From Candidatus Segatella caccae (GTDB lineage: Bacteria; Bacteroidota; Bacteroidia; Bacteroidales; Bacteroidaceae): 9,879 nucleotides of DNA. Shown here piece after piece: positions 1-6,293 of the stretch. A model generated the notes under the pieces. That model was not told where the DNA came from, did not search any database, and was given only the letters and a program-made list of their open reading frames with translations. Made by a program: the position numbers and the translations under genes. Position 1 is the stretch's first letter, and every line of letters starts with the position of its first letter. Location: the NCBI GenBank assembly GCA_900556395.1, contig USOQ01000081.1, positions 1-9,879 of the forward strand. Reading direction: 5' to 3'.

Positions 1-18
1 TCGTAACCTCTTCTTTTT

Positions 19-40
19 ATGAGATAAAAACTTATCTCAT
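19..40. repeat. Short perfect hairpin, 9-bp stem
   Basis: ATGAGATAA and TTATCTCAT form a perfect 9-bp stem around the loop AAAC. It may mark the 3' end of a gene lying left of the window. The run of T lies before the hairpin on the + strand, and neither strand has a T tract after it, so it is not a standard intrinsic terminator. Its function is unknown. Confidence 0.4.
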
Positions 41-83
41 TCTCAATCACTTATAGAAAATACGTACTTTCTGTGCAGAAAAG

Positions 84-165
84 GTGTCATTTTGGTCAAA
101 CTCGGCTTTTGGAATCTGTGTCATTTGGTCAAAGTCATTATGGTCAAAGTCGGCTTTTGATGGAA
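84..165. repeat. Degenerate direct-repeat cluster
   Basis: The octamer TGGTCAAA occurs three times (93-100, 126-133, 141-148). A longer unit of roughly TGGTCAAASTCGGCTTTTG occurs near 93 and 141, and GTGTCATTT precedes the first two copies. Spacing is irregular (33 and 15 bp), so this is a decayed tandem or composite repeat, not a CRISPR. It is noncoding and function is unknown. It could be a multi-site protein-binding region, but nothing here proves that. Confidence 0.5.
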
Positions 166-332
166 AGGAAAGTGGGTTCCCATAAATTGCATTTATCATA
201 ATGTCCATTAAACCATAAAAGTACTTATGTCTTTATATACATACAACGATATATATTATTCGGGAGTTTTATACTTACACATATTAAGCCATCGTCATTT
301 TCTCAACGAGAAACAAAAATCTGAAAAATAAT

Positions 333-363
333 TTTGGTTTATGTTTGAATTATTGTATCTTTG
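333..363 (+). promoter_or_regulatory. Bacteroidetes-type promoter for ispE
   Basis: A TTTG at 333-336 is separated by exactly 19 bp from TATCTTTG at 356-363. This matches the Bacteroidetes primary sigma factor consensus TTTG-N19-TAnnTTTG. It places the transcription start near 370 and gives ispE a short 5' leader of about 20 nt. Confidence 0.8.
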
Positions 364-390
364 CAAAAGTTAATACAGCAATAATTAATT

Positions 391-1230
391 ATGATTACAT
401 TTCCCTGTGCCAAGATAAATCTTGGTCTTAATATCGTAAGCAAAAGACAAGATGGTTATCACAATCTCGAAACTGTCTTTTATCCCATACCGCTCACTGA
501 TGCACTTGAAATCAAGTACATGGATGAGCAATTTCCAAGCAAATCTCCTTGTGACTTAAAAATTACAGGGAATGCCATAGAATGTAATGAAGAAGACAAT
601 TTGGTAATCAAAGCTTATCAACTCTTGGCTGCAGACTATCAATTGCCACGCGTACACGCACATCTTGTTAAACAGATTCCGACACAAGCTGGTCTTGGAG
701 GTGGTTCTTCGGATGCGGCTTTTATGATTCGTCTTTTAGATGAGCGTTTCCGCCTCAATATAGGCATTCCAGAGATGGAGCGTTATGCTGCTAAACTGGG
801 AGCCGACTGCGCTTTCTTTATCACGGCAGAGCCTTCTTATGCGGAAGGTATAGGCAATGTACTCATGCCTGTTGACGTTCCTGGAGCAGGACTCGCAGGA
901 TATTATTTGGTAGTTGTAAAGCCCTCTGTAGCTGTGAGTACACGTGATGCCTATGCCGCCATCAAACCTCAAGCACCTGCCAAATGCTGCCGAGATATCG
1001 TTCGCCAACCCATAGACACTTGGAAAGCAGAATTAGTAAACGACTTTGAGGCTCCCATTTTTGCTATGCACCCTGAGTTGGGTGCCATCAAGCAACGCTT
1101 GTATGATGAAGGAGCTGTCTATGCTGCTATGAGCGGAAGCGGTAGTGCTCTTTTTGGCATTTATCGCCAAGCCCCCATCGGCATAGAGAAAGTATTTGCG
1201 GGAATGTTCTGCCAAACAATGAAGTTGTAA
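391..1230 (+). CDS. ispE: 4-diphosphocytidyl-2-C-methyl-D-erythritol kinase
   Basis: IspE uses ATP to phosphorylate the 2-hydroxyl of CDP-methylerythritol in the cytosolic MEP pathway to isopentenyl diphosphate. The 279-residue length is normal for the family. It shows the GHMP-kinase layout: AKINLGL near the N-terminus with catalytic Lys8, the ATP-binding glycine-rich loop AGLGGGSSDAA at about 100-110, GADCAFF at 137-143 with catalytic Asp139, and the third motif MSGSGSALFG at about 247-256. The position after GADC is Ala where Pro is common, which is probably a tolerated change. The ATG at 391 is preferred because it lies about 20 nt after a well-formed promoter and the protein begins directly with the kinase fold. 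It appears to be transcribed alone or with the HEAT-repeat gene 225 bp downstream. The gap between them carries a long-hairpin repeat that may shape the 3' end of the mRNA. Confidence 0.96.
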   Translation: MITFPCAKINLGLNIVSKRQDGYHNLETVFYPIPLTDALEIKYMDEQFPSKSPCDLKITGNAIECNEEDNLVIKAYQLLAADYQLPRVHAHLVKQIPTQAGLGGGSSDAAFMIRLLDERFRLNIGIPEMERYAAKLGADCAFFITAEPSYAEGIGNVLMPVDVPGAGLAGYYLVVVKPSVAVSTRDAYAAIKPQAPAKCCRDIVRQPIDTWKAELVNDFEAPIFAMHPELGAIKQRLYDEGAVYAAMSGSGSALFGIYRQAPIGIEKVFAGMFCQTMKL

Positions 1231-1256
1231 AACAACTCAACTCTAAAAAAATAAGA

Positions 1257-1418
1257 ACTCAACTTTCGCAAATGAGGAAGTTAGAGAAGTTAAAGAAGTT
1301 AAAGCCATATGCTTTATAGCTAAATATACAACAAAAGGCTATTGGCTATAACTTCTAACGACCGAAGGGATTGATAACTTCTTTAACTACTATAACTTCC
1401 CTACATGCGAAACTTCAG
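1257..1418. repeat. Palindromic dispersed repeat element, copy 1 (162 bp)
   Basis: This is nearly identical to 6095-6266 and is likewise intergenic behind a + strand gene. Its ends are imperfect inverted repeats: ACTCAACTTTCGCA at 1257-1270 against the complement of TGCGAAACTTCAGT at 1406-1419, 12 of 14 matching. An inner pair of arms, 1276-1301 and 1375-1400, is complementary at 24 of 26 positions. The left arm consists of three tandem 9-mers of the GAAGTTARA type. A second hairpin, 1295-1307 with 1343-1355 (12 of 13), shares bases with the larger stem, so two folds compete. There is no ORF inside. It behaves like a small non-autonomous palindromic element (MITE- or REP-like). When transcribed it would form a long stem that could protect or end the ispE transcript. 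Confidence 0.85.
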
Positions 1419-1455
1419 TAAAAAAAAATAAACATTATACACTATACATTCATAT

Positions 1456-2067
1456 ATGAACGAGTTTACTCATCAGAAGTTGATGGAAATCAAGCGCTCA
1501 TTTAGGCTGTTGATGAATGGACCAGCCTCTCAGTCGATGCGCGAAAAAGGCATAGAATATAAGATCAACTGGGGTGTTCCCTTTATAGAACTCAAAAAAA
1601 TGGCTATAGAATATGGCAAGGACTATGACTTGGCTATAGAGCTATGGAAAGAGAATATTCGTGAATGTAAGATCCTGGCAACTCTCATTATGCCAGTAGA
1701 AAAGATGCTTCCCGAGATAGCCGACCTATGGATGGAACAGGTGACGGGACAGGAAATGGCAGAGATGCTGGCCTTTAACCTGCTTCAGCATGTGGAATAT
1801 GCTCCCGTCATAGCTTATCAATGGATAGCCTCCGACAAGCCTCTCTACGAAATCGCAGGTTATCATATTCTCTCACGTCTTTTTGCCTCTAAGCGTGATG
1901 TCAACGAACGTGGAATTAATGAGTTCTTGGATCAGGCATCTATTGCCTTGCAAGGTGAACATATCGGTGTAAAGCATGCTGCAGCTAACTGCGTAATGCG
2001 TTTTGCCGACATGGACAAATCGTACGATGCTATCGCACAGAAAGCACTCAAAGGAATCCTATTCTAA
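1456..2067 (+). CDS. HEAT-repeat protein of the DNA alkylation repair (AlkD-like) family
   Basis: The 203-residue all-helical protein resembles the AlkD-like HEAT-repeat superfamily. LWKENIRECKILATLIMP at about 63-80 fits the LW..e..E.k.la.l.. signature seen early in these proteins. The following helices, near 91-112, 114-125, 130-145 and 155-185, look like further alpha-alpha repeats. Characterised AlkD proteins are glycosylases that excise N3- and N7-alkylated bases, using two Trp residues and a catalytic Asp. At the matching place here the sequence is DLWMEQVTGQEMAEMLAF (90-107), with no Asp where AlkD has its catalytic pair. A non-glycosylase or DNA-structure-binding role, as proposed for divergent paralogues, is therefore possible. 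The start at 1456 follows an A/T-rich leader without a Shine-Dalgarno sequence. No TAnnTTTG promoter is visible just upstream. It converges on the Nudix operon. Confidence 0.75.
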   Translation: MNEFTHQKLMEIKRSFRLLMNGPASQSMREKGIEYKINWGVPFIELKKMAIEYGKDYDLAIELWKENIRECKILATLIMPVEKMLPEIADLWMEQVTGQEMAEMLAFNLLQHVEYAPVIAYQWIASDKPLYEIAGYHILSRLFASKRDVNERGINEFLDQASIALQGEHIGVKHAAANCVMRFADMDKSYDAIAQKALKGILF

Positions 2068-2118
2068 AAAAAATGTTTAATGTTTAGGGATAAGTTGATA
2101 ATCACTAAACATTAAACA
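2066..2118 (-). terminator. Terminator-like hairpin of the Nudix/M49 operon
   Basis: TGTTTAATGTTTAG (2074-2087) and CTAAACATTAAACA (2105-2118) form a perfect 14-bp stem around a 17-nt loop. Read on the minus strand it is followed directly by eight T (2073-2066), the layout of an intrinsic terminator, though the stem is unusually A+T rich. The T tract overlaps the TAA stop of the converging gene on the + strand. A further partial copy of the arm lies at 2121-2133. Confidence 0.6.
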
Positions 2119-2141
2119 CTTAACATTAAACACCACATTCA

Positions 2142-2669
2142 TTACTTTTCTGCCAAGAAAAACTTCTTGTATTCGCTCTCAAAGTTGGGCGTGAAAACAC
2201 CTTTCCCCATGTGGTCGATAATCTCCTGTTTACCCCAAAAACGACCTCCAGCCAATTCTTCTTCATCAGGGCAAACAGTTCCATCGTAAAGGCAACGATG
2301 TACATACACCAGTTCCCTCTCCTTTTGACTTTCGAAGACATAATGCCCCAGGCTTATAGGCTCATAGTCTGTCATTCCAAGTTCTTCGCGCACCTCTCTT
2401 CGCAGAGCCATTTCCACACTCTCACCCAGGTCGACATGCCCGCCACAAGCCGTATCCCACTTGTCGGGCTGAATATCCTTCCAGGATGGGCGGTGTTGCA
2501 AGTAGAGCTCTCCCCTACTGTTGAACACATGCAGATGCACCACTGGGTGCAAAATTTTACAGCCATCATGAGCATGTCCTCGGCTGATGGCGCCCAGAAT
2601 GTTGCCGTGCTCGTCTACCACAGGAAACTGTTCCTCCTCGTTGTCGTGGCAAAAATTGAGTTCATTCAT
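2142..2669 (-). CDS. Nudix hydrolase of the isopentenyl-diphosphate isomerase-like type
   Basis: Nudix enzymes cut nucleoside diphosphates linked to another moiety, X, with Mg2+. The full 23-residue Nudix box, G-x5-E-x7-REUxEExGU, spans residues 77-99: Gly77, Glu83, Arg91-Glu92, Glu95-Glu96, Gly98. The sequence before it (FPVVDEHGNILGAISRG, then LHPVVHLHVFN, then LYLQHR) matches the IDI/YfcD-like branch, whose members resemble isopentenyl-diphosphate isomerase but are mostly of unknown substrate. At 175 residues the length is typical, with no signal peptide, so it should be cytosolic. The ATG at 2669 lies 17 nt after the M49 peptidase stop, so the two genes are almost surely co-transcribed. 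It is the last gene before the terminator-like hairpin. The substrate cannot be read from the sequence. A real type 2-independent IPP isomerase is less likely, since the conserved catalytic context is only partly matched. Confidence 0.88.
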   Translation of the reverse strand: MNELNFCHDNEEEQFPVVDEHGNILGAISRGHAHDGCKILHPVVHLHVFNSRGELYLQHRPSWKDIQPDKWDTACGGHVDLGESVEMALRREVREELGMTDYEPISLGHYVFESQKERELVYVHRCLYDGTVCPDEEELAGGRFWGKQEIIDHMGKGVFTPNFESEYKKFFLAEK

Positions 2670-2686
2670 GACTTTATAAGTTGAGT

Positions 2687-4648
2687 TTATAATATACCAT
2701 ATTCCTCCGAATAACGCAACATCTGGTCGGTGTAACTTTCTGTATAGTCTAAAGCGACATCGACAGGGCTTCCTTGTTCATCGTAGAGAATGGTCATTTT
2801 GGGGTTGATAAATCCCTTGTATGGAGCAATATTCAGAGGTTCAAAGCGCTTGCGCACTTCATGATGAAGCGCAGGATTGATATGAACGGCATATTGCTCT
2901 ACCAAGCTGCAAGCTGCCTGATAGTCTCCCTCGCTCTTAATGCGCTGAATTTCTGCGAGCAAATCACCGAAGACACCTCTAAGGGCTTCATAATCTGTAA
3001 CGCTTACATAGGTCTTGTTCTCCCTCTTGACAAGCGAGACGGCTCCCTGAGCGTGTTCCAACGTCCACCAAGCAATGAGCGCCCTGTTGCGCATATGCGC
3101 CTCTTCTATCTTATCACCTTCCTTGATACGTATGGTTTGTGTCAGCAAACCATTCATCAGATAAGAATAATACTGCGCCTTATAAGCTTCCATGTCAGGC
3201 AACAGTCCTAACTCCACCAACTTGGGGTCGGCCATGTAATACAATCCGAAAAGATCGGCACGCGCTTCCTCGATGGTGTTGCCATAGGCCTTGAGTGCAT
3301 CAGGGTCGGTTCCAGGCAAGAGCTGTCCACTGCCATGTCCTAAACACTCATGAAGATCGGTGTGCAAGTCATCTGTCGAATGGCTGTATTTCTTGATAAG
3401 CTGTAGCGTTTCGTCATCGATAACAAACTCTTCGTTGAAGCCATTGCCCAGCGCAGCCATATTATAAGCCTCTGTAAGATTTCCGATGGTGACACTCTTC
3501 GATCCGTAAGCCTGCCTTATCCAGTTGGAGTTTGGCAGATTAATGCCTATGGCCGAAGCTGGATATTCATCGCCTCCCAACATGGCTGCACAGATCACAT
3601 GGGCCGTGACGCCTTTTACTATGGGTTTACGGAAGCGTGAGTCGACAGGAGAATGATCTTCAAACCATTGTGCATGAGAACTAATGATTTGCGTGCGCTT
3701 GGTGGCCTCGAGATCTTTATATTCCACGATTCCTTCCCAAGTGCCTTTCAGCGCGAGCGGGTCACCATACACTTCTATAAATCCATTCACGAAGTCGACC
3801 ATTCCCTCGTGTTGCTCCACCCAGGCGATGCTGTAGAGATCGAAGTCTGTCAGGTTGCCCGTATGATAATATTTTAGTAGTAGGTCGATGACGTGTCTCT
3901 GTTGCTCGTTTTCAGCAAACTTTTGTGCTTTGCGTAGCCAGGATGCGATTTCTCGAATAGCCTCACCATACATACCATTCTCTGCCCACACCAGCTCCAC
4001 CATTTCACCATTGCGCTTAGTGAGTTTAGAGTTCAGTCCATACGAAGGTTGGCGCTCGTTGTCATCAGCATCCTTCATTTTAGCATAATAGCGTTCCACT
4101 TCGGCCTGCGTCACATTCTCGTAGAAGTTGCATGCAGATGTCAGCACAAGGTCTTCACCATCAGCCTGGTTTACGCGCTTAGGAAGCACCGTCTGATCAA
4201 AGATCACAGGCACGAGTTCGTCGAGCAAGTCTTCTTTCGTTTCGCCCTTCTTCAGTGGCAACAAGGCTTCGTCCATACCATCGACAAGTGCATAGAAGAA
4301 ATCCTCGTCAAAGTCAGGTTTCATCTTCTCGCATCCATAGTGATGATAGATTCCGCTTGCAAACCATACACGTTTCAAGTATACAATGAGATGCTTGAAG
4401 TTGGTATCGTCAGCCTCTTTGCGCCCTATATAATATAGGTAAATAGCCTCAAGCGTTTTTCTGATTCGCAGATTGTATTTGCCTTGCTGGTCGAAGGTGA
4501 TATCGCGCCCCATCAAGGTAGCTTTGGCAAGACAGAAGATGTAAAGTTTCTGAGAGAGAGAGAGGTTTTCAAACCCATTGAGACGATAACGCAACATCTG
4601 CAAGTCAGCAAATCGCTCGTCACTATAATTAAACTGCTTTTCGTCCAT
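2687..4648 (-). CDS. Dipeptidyl peptidase III, zinc-dependent (family M49)
   Basis: M49 peptidases remove dipeptides from the N-terminus of short peptides. The zinc site is clear: HECLGH at 433-438 supplies His433, catalytic Glu434 and His438, and EEARAD at 460-465 supplies the third ligand Glu461. The stretch around 371-391 (LPNSNWIRQAYGSKSVTIGN) matches the conserved M49 region that lines the substrate cleft. The Cys within the motif replaces the residue seen in human HELLGH and is the form known from Bacteroides thetaiotaomicron. The 653 residues agree with bacterial homologues and include no signal peptide or lipobox, so the enzyme is probably cytosolic and acts late in peptide breakdown. 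This fits amino-acid- and peptide-using Bacteroidales. The gene sits 27 nt after the AraC-type gene and 17 nt before the Nudix gene, as the middle gene of an operon. Confidence 0.94.
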   Translation of the reverse strand: MDEKQFNYSDERFADLQMLRYRLNGFENLSLSQKLYIFCLAKATLMGRDITFDQQGKYNLRIRKTLEAIYLYYIGRKEADDTNFKHLIVYLKRVWFASGIYHHYGCEKMKPDFDEDFFYALVDGMDEALLPLKKGETKEDLLDELVPVIFDQTVLPKRVNQADGEDLVLTSACNFYENVTQAEVERYYAKMKDADDNERQPSYGLNSKLTKRNGEMVELVWAENGMYGEAIREIASWLRKAQKFAENEQQRHVIDLLLKYYHTGNLTDFDLYSIAWVEQHEGMVDFVNGFIEVYGDPLALKGTWEGIVEYKDLEATKRTQIISSHAQWFEDHSPVDSRFRKPIVKGVTAHVICAAMLGGDEYPASAIGINLPNSNWIRQAYGSKSVTIGNLTEAYNMAALGNGFNEEFVIDDETLQLIKKYSHSTDDLHTDLHECLGHGSGQLLPGTDPDALKAYGNTIEEARADLFGLYYMADPKLVELGLLPDMEAYKAQYYSYLMNGLLTQTIRIKEGDKIEEAHMRNRALIAWWTLEHAQGAVSLVKRENKTYVSVTDYEALRGVFGDLLAEIQRIKSEGDYQAACSLVEQYAVHINPALHHEVRKRFEPLNIAPYKGFINPKMTILYDEQGSPVDVALDYTESYTDQMLRYSEEYGIL

Positions 4649-4675
4649 TCTATTATTGAGAATATTTAGTGTGGC

Positions 4676-5116
4676 TTATTTTTTCTTCTTCACTTCTGGG
4701 TGCAGGTTAAGATACTCCATACGATAATCGCGTGGTGTTATGCCTCGCATCTTGTAGAAAGCAGAATAGAAGCTTTGCCTGTTGGCAAAACCCACCATCT
4801 GCGCTACATCCTCCATGTTAAGACTCAGATAACGGCGATCTGTCAGCACCGACATAGCTTCGTCGATTCTGTATTTGTTGATGAGTGTGGCGTAATTCAT
4901 GTGAAACTTCACGCTGCACACTGCCGATACATAGCGGCTATTCGTGTTGAGGTCTTGTGCCAACTTTTTAGCCGAATAATCCTTATCCATAAATTTCTTC
5001 TGTATAAGAAGTATGTTTAGGATTTTGGTATGCAACTCGTCCAAAACATCAGGGCTGATGCTGGCTTGATAGCTCGCCCCCGACTCCTTGTATTCTCTAA
5101 TATTATATTTTGCCAT
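4676..5116 (-). CDS. Stand-alone AraC-type DNA-binding protein
   Basis: The 146-residue protein is little more than an AraC/XylS DNA-binding domain. The first helix-turn-helix lies at about 48-67 (SAKKLAQDLNTNSRYVSAVC). The linker helix lies near 74-91. The second helix-turn-helix lies at about 100-121 (MEDVAQMVGFANRQSFYSAF) and is followed by the family signature GITPRDYR. The N-terminal 45 residues are helical and too short for a cupin sensor domain. The tail ends in four Lys. It may act as a constitutive or partner-dependent regulator, but the sequence does not identify an effector. As the first gene of the operon with the M49 peptidase and Nudix hydrolase, it may control that operon. Its ATG at 5116 follows an A/T-rich leader of about 110 nt from the best -7 candidate. 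Confidence 0.88.
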   Translation of the reverse strand: MAKYNIREYKESGASYQASISPDVLDELHTKILNILLIQKKFMDKDYSAKKLAQDLNTNSRYVSAVCSVKFHMNYATLINKYRIDEAMSVLTDRRYLSLNMEDVAQMVGFANRQSFYSAFYKMRGITPRDYRMEYLNLHPEVKKKK

Positions 5117-5233
5117 ATTTATGTATTTGTAATGTATATTAATTCATAATAGTTTTTATACACGCAACATCGAATCCTACAAGCCCGTAGTTGAGGTTTC
5201 GGCTGTCGTACGAAAGTTTTACAATTTTAAATG

Positions 5234-5241
5234 CAAAAATA
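5234..5241 (-). promoter_or_regulatory. Candidate -7 element for the AraC/M49/Nudix operon
   Basis: On the minus strand this reads TATTTTTG, matching TAnnTTTG. A weak TTTC-like -33 element lies about 20 bp upstream. It would give a 5' leader of about 110 nt. The leader holds a moderately G+C-rich patch (5165-5215) with only short, imperfect stems. Confidence 0.4.
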
Positions 5242-5295
5242 ATCATTTTATCCAATATTATGAAATATCCTGCCCACTTTTTCTAAAAAAATGAT

Positions 5296-5303
5296 TACCT
5301 TTG
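5296..5303 (+). promoter_or_regulatory. -7 element of the kdsB promoter
   Basis: TACCTTTG matches TAnnTTTG and is followed by the kdsB ATG 43 nt later. No good TTTG is present 19 bp upstream, so the -33 element is weak or absent. Because the -7 box covers the alternative TTG at 5301, that codon cannot lie in the transcript and is ruled out as the kdsB start. Confidence 0.65.
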
Positions 5304-5345
5304 CATCAACTTCATACTAAGAATATTCAAAAATACTACAGGAAT

Positions 5346-6086
5346 ATGAAATTTATAGGAATCATACCAGCCCGATACGCCTCTACGCGTTTCCCAGGTA
5401 AGCCATTGGCGCTACTGGGGGGCAAACCCGTCATCCAACATGTCTATGAGAAAGTAGCAGCAGTTCTTGAAGCGGCTTATGTTGCCACCGACGACGAACG
5501 CATCTATGAAGCAGTAAAGGCGTTTGGCGGACAAGTGGTCATGACTCGCACCGACCACAAGAGCGGCACTGACCGCATCGAGGAAGCTATTGAGAAAATT
5601 GGTGGCGACTGGGATGTCATCGTCAACGTACAGGGAGATGAGCCTTTTGTGGAAAAGAGTCAACTCGACACCATCTGCCATTGCTTTGACGATGCTTCTA
5701 CGCAGATTGCCACACTGGGTAAGCCTTTCGACAATATGGAGGCGGTTGCCAACCCCAATAGCCCCAAGATAGTTGTCGACAATATGGGCTTTGCCATGTA
5801 CTTCTCGCGAAGCATCATACCCTTTGTGCGTGGCTACGAACAGGAAGCATGGCTCACCCACTACCCTTTCCTCAAGCACCTCGGCATCTATGCTTACCGC
5901 AAGGAGGTGCTGCGCCAGATTACTCTGTTGCCACAAAGCTCACTTGAGATTGCAGAGAGCTTGGAGCAACTCAGATGGTTGCAGAATGGATTCAAGATAA
6001 AAGTAGGAACAACAGACGTAGAAACGGTTGGTATTGACACACCGCAAGATTTGGAGCGTGCCGAGCAATTCTTGAAAAACAAGTAA
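5346..6086 (+). CDS. kdsB: 3-deoxy-manno-octulosonate cytidylyltransferase (CMP-Kdo synthetase)
   Basis: KdsB makes CMP-Kdo from CTP and Kdo in the cytosol. This activates the sugar for the inner core of lipopolysaccharide. All family motifs are present in the 246-residue protein: the nucleotide-binding loop IPARYASTRFPGKPL (7-21), ATDDERI (47-53), SGTDRI (73-78), VQGDEPF with the metal-binding Asp (95-101), HLGIYAYR (178-185), LEIAESLEQLR (200-210) and GIDTPQDL (229-236). The ATG at 5346 is chosen over an upstream TTG at 5301 because the latter lies inside the promoter and the family begins at MKFIGIIPAR. AGGA lies just before the ATG. tilS follows after 207 nt that contain the second palindromic element. 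No separate TAnnTTTG is visible in that gap, so kdsB, tilS and the next gene could share transcripts. Confidence 0.96.
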   Translation: MKFIGIIPARYASTRFPGKPLALLGGKPVIQHVYEKVAAVLEAAYVATDDERIYEAVKAFGGQVVMTRTDHKSGTDRIEEAIEKIGGDWDVIVNVQGDEPFVEKSQLDTICHCFDDASTQIATLGKPFDNMEAVANPNSPKIVVDNMGFAMYFSRSIIPFVRGYEQEAWLTHYPFLKHLGIYAYRKEVLRQITLLPQSSLEIAESLEQLRWLQNGFKIKVGTTDVETVGIDTPQDLERAEQFLKNK

Positions 6087-6094
6087 TATAAAAT

Positions 6095-6266
6095 ACTCAA
6101 CTTTCGCAAATGGGGAAGTTAAAGGATTTAAAGAAGTTAGAGAAGTTAAAGCCATATGCTTTATAGCTAAATATACAACAAAAAGGCTATTGGCTATAAC
6201 TTCTAACGACCGAAGTGAGTGATAACTTCTTTAACTACTATAACTTCCGTACACGCTAAACTTCAG
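6095..6266. repeat. Palindromic dispersed repeat element, copy 2 (172 bp)
   Basis: This is the second copy of the element at 1257-1418. It differs by a handful of substitutions, one extra 9-bp GAAGTTARA-type unit in the left arm (four units instead of three) and one extra A in the central A run. It begins with the same ACTCAACTTTCGCA and ends with the same CTTCAG. The central part, from AAAGCCATATGC through GGCTATTGGC, is almost unchanged. The direct repeat AAAATACT occurs at both edges (6090-6097 and 6267-6274) and may be a target-site duplication. It lies in the 3' region of kdsB and the leader of tilS, on the path of any kdsB-tilS read-through transcript. Confidence 0.85.
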
Positions 6267-6293
6267 AAAATACTAATTATTATAGAATAACAG

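Larger units (their letters stand above)
1..390. other. Gene-free left intergenic region
   Basis: No credible coding sequence is visible on either strand. The stretch is A+T rich and holds a short hairpin (19-40), a cluster of degenerate direct repeats (84-165) and the ispE promoter (333-363). Nothing recognisable lies between about 180 and 330, which is low-complexity A/T-rich sequence. I see no tRNA-like cloverleaf or riboswitch that I recognise. Confidence 0.7.

Noticed and set aside
84..165. CRISPR array
   Set aside because: Repeats are short, degenerate and unevenly spaced, and there are no cas genes.
1257..1418. Riboswitch upstream of the AlkD-like gene
   Set aside because: A near-identical sequence occurs before tilS and is bounded by inverted ends, so a dispersed repeat explains it better.
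2211..2684. Long open frame of 157 codons on the + strand opposite the Nudix gene
   Set aside because: It is antisense to a gene with an intact Nudix box and its own product resembles no family I know.
4049..4438. Open frame of 129 codons opposite the M49 peptidase
   Set aside because: It is a shadow of a clearly conserved gene, with no promoter and biased composition.
5301..5345. A longer KdsB reading from the TTG at 5301
   Set aside because: The TTG is part of the TACCTTTG promoter element, the added 15 residues do not match the family, and MKFIGIIPAR at 5346 is the usual start.
5412..5936. Open frame of 174 codons on the minus strand opposite kdsB
   Set aside because: It is entirely antisense to conserved kdsB motifs and has no recognisable domain.
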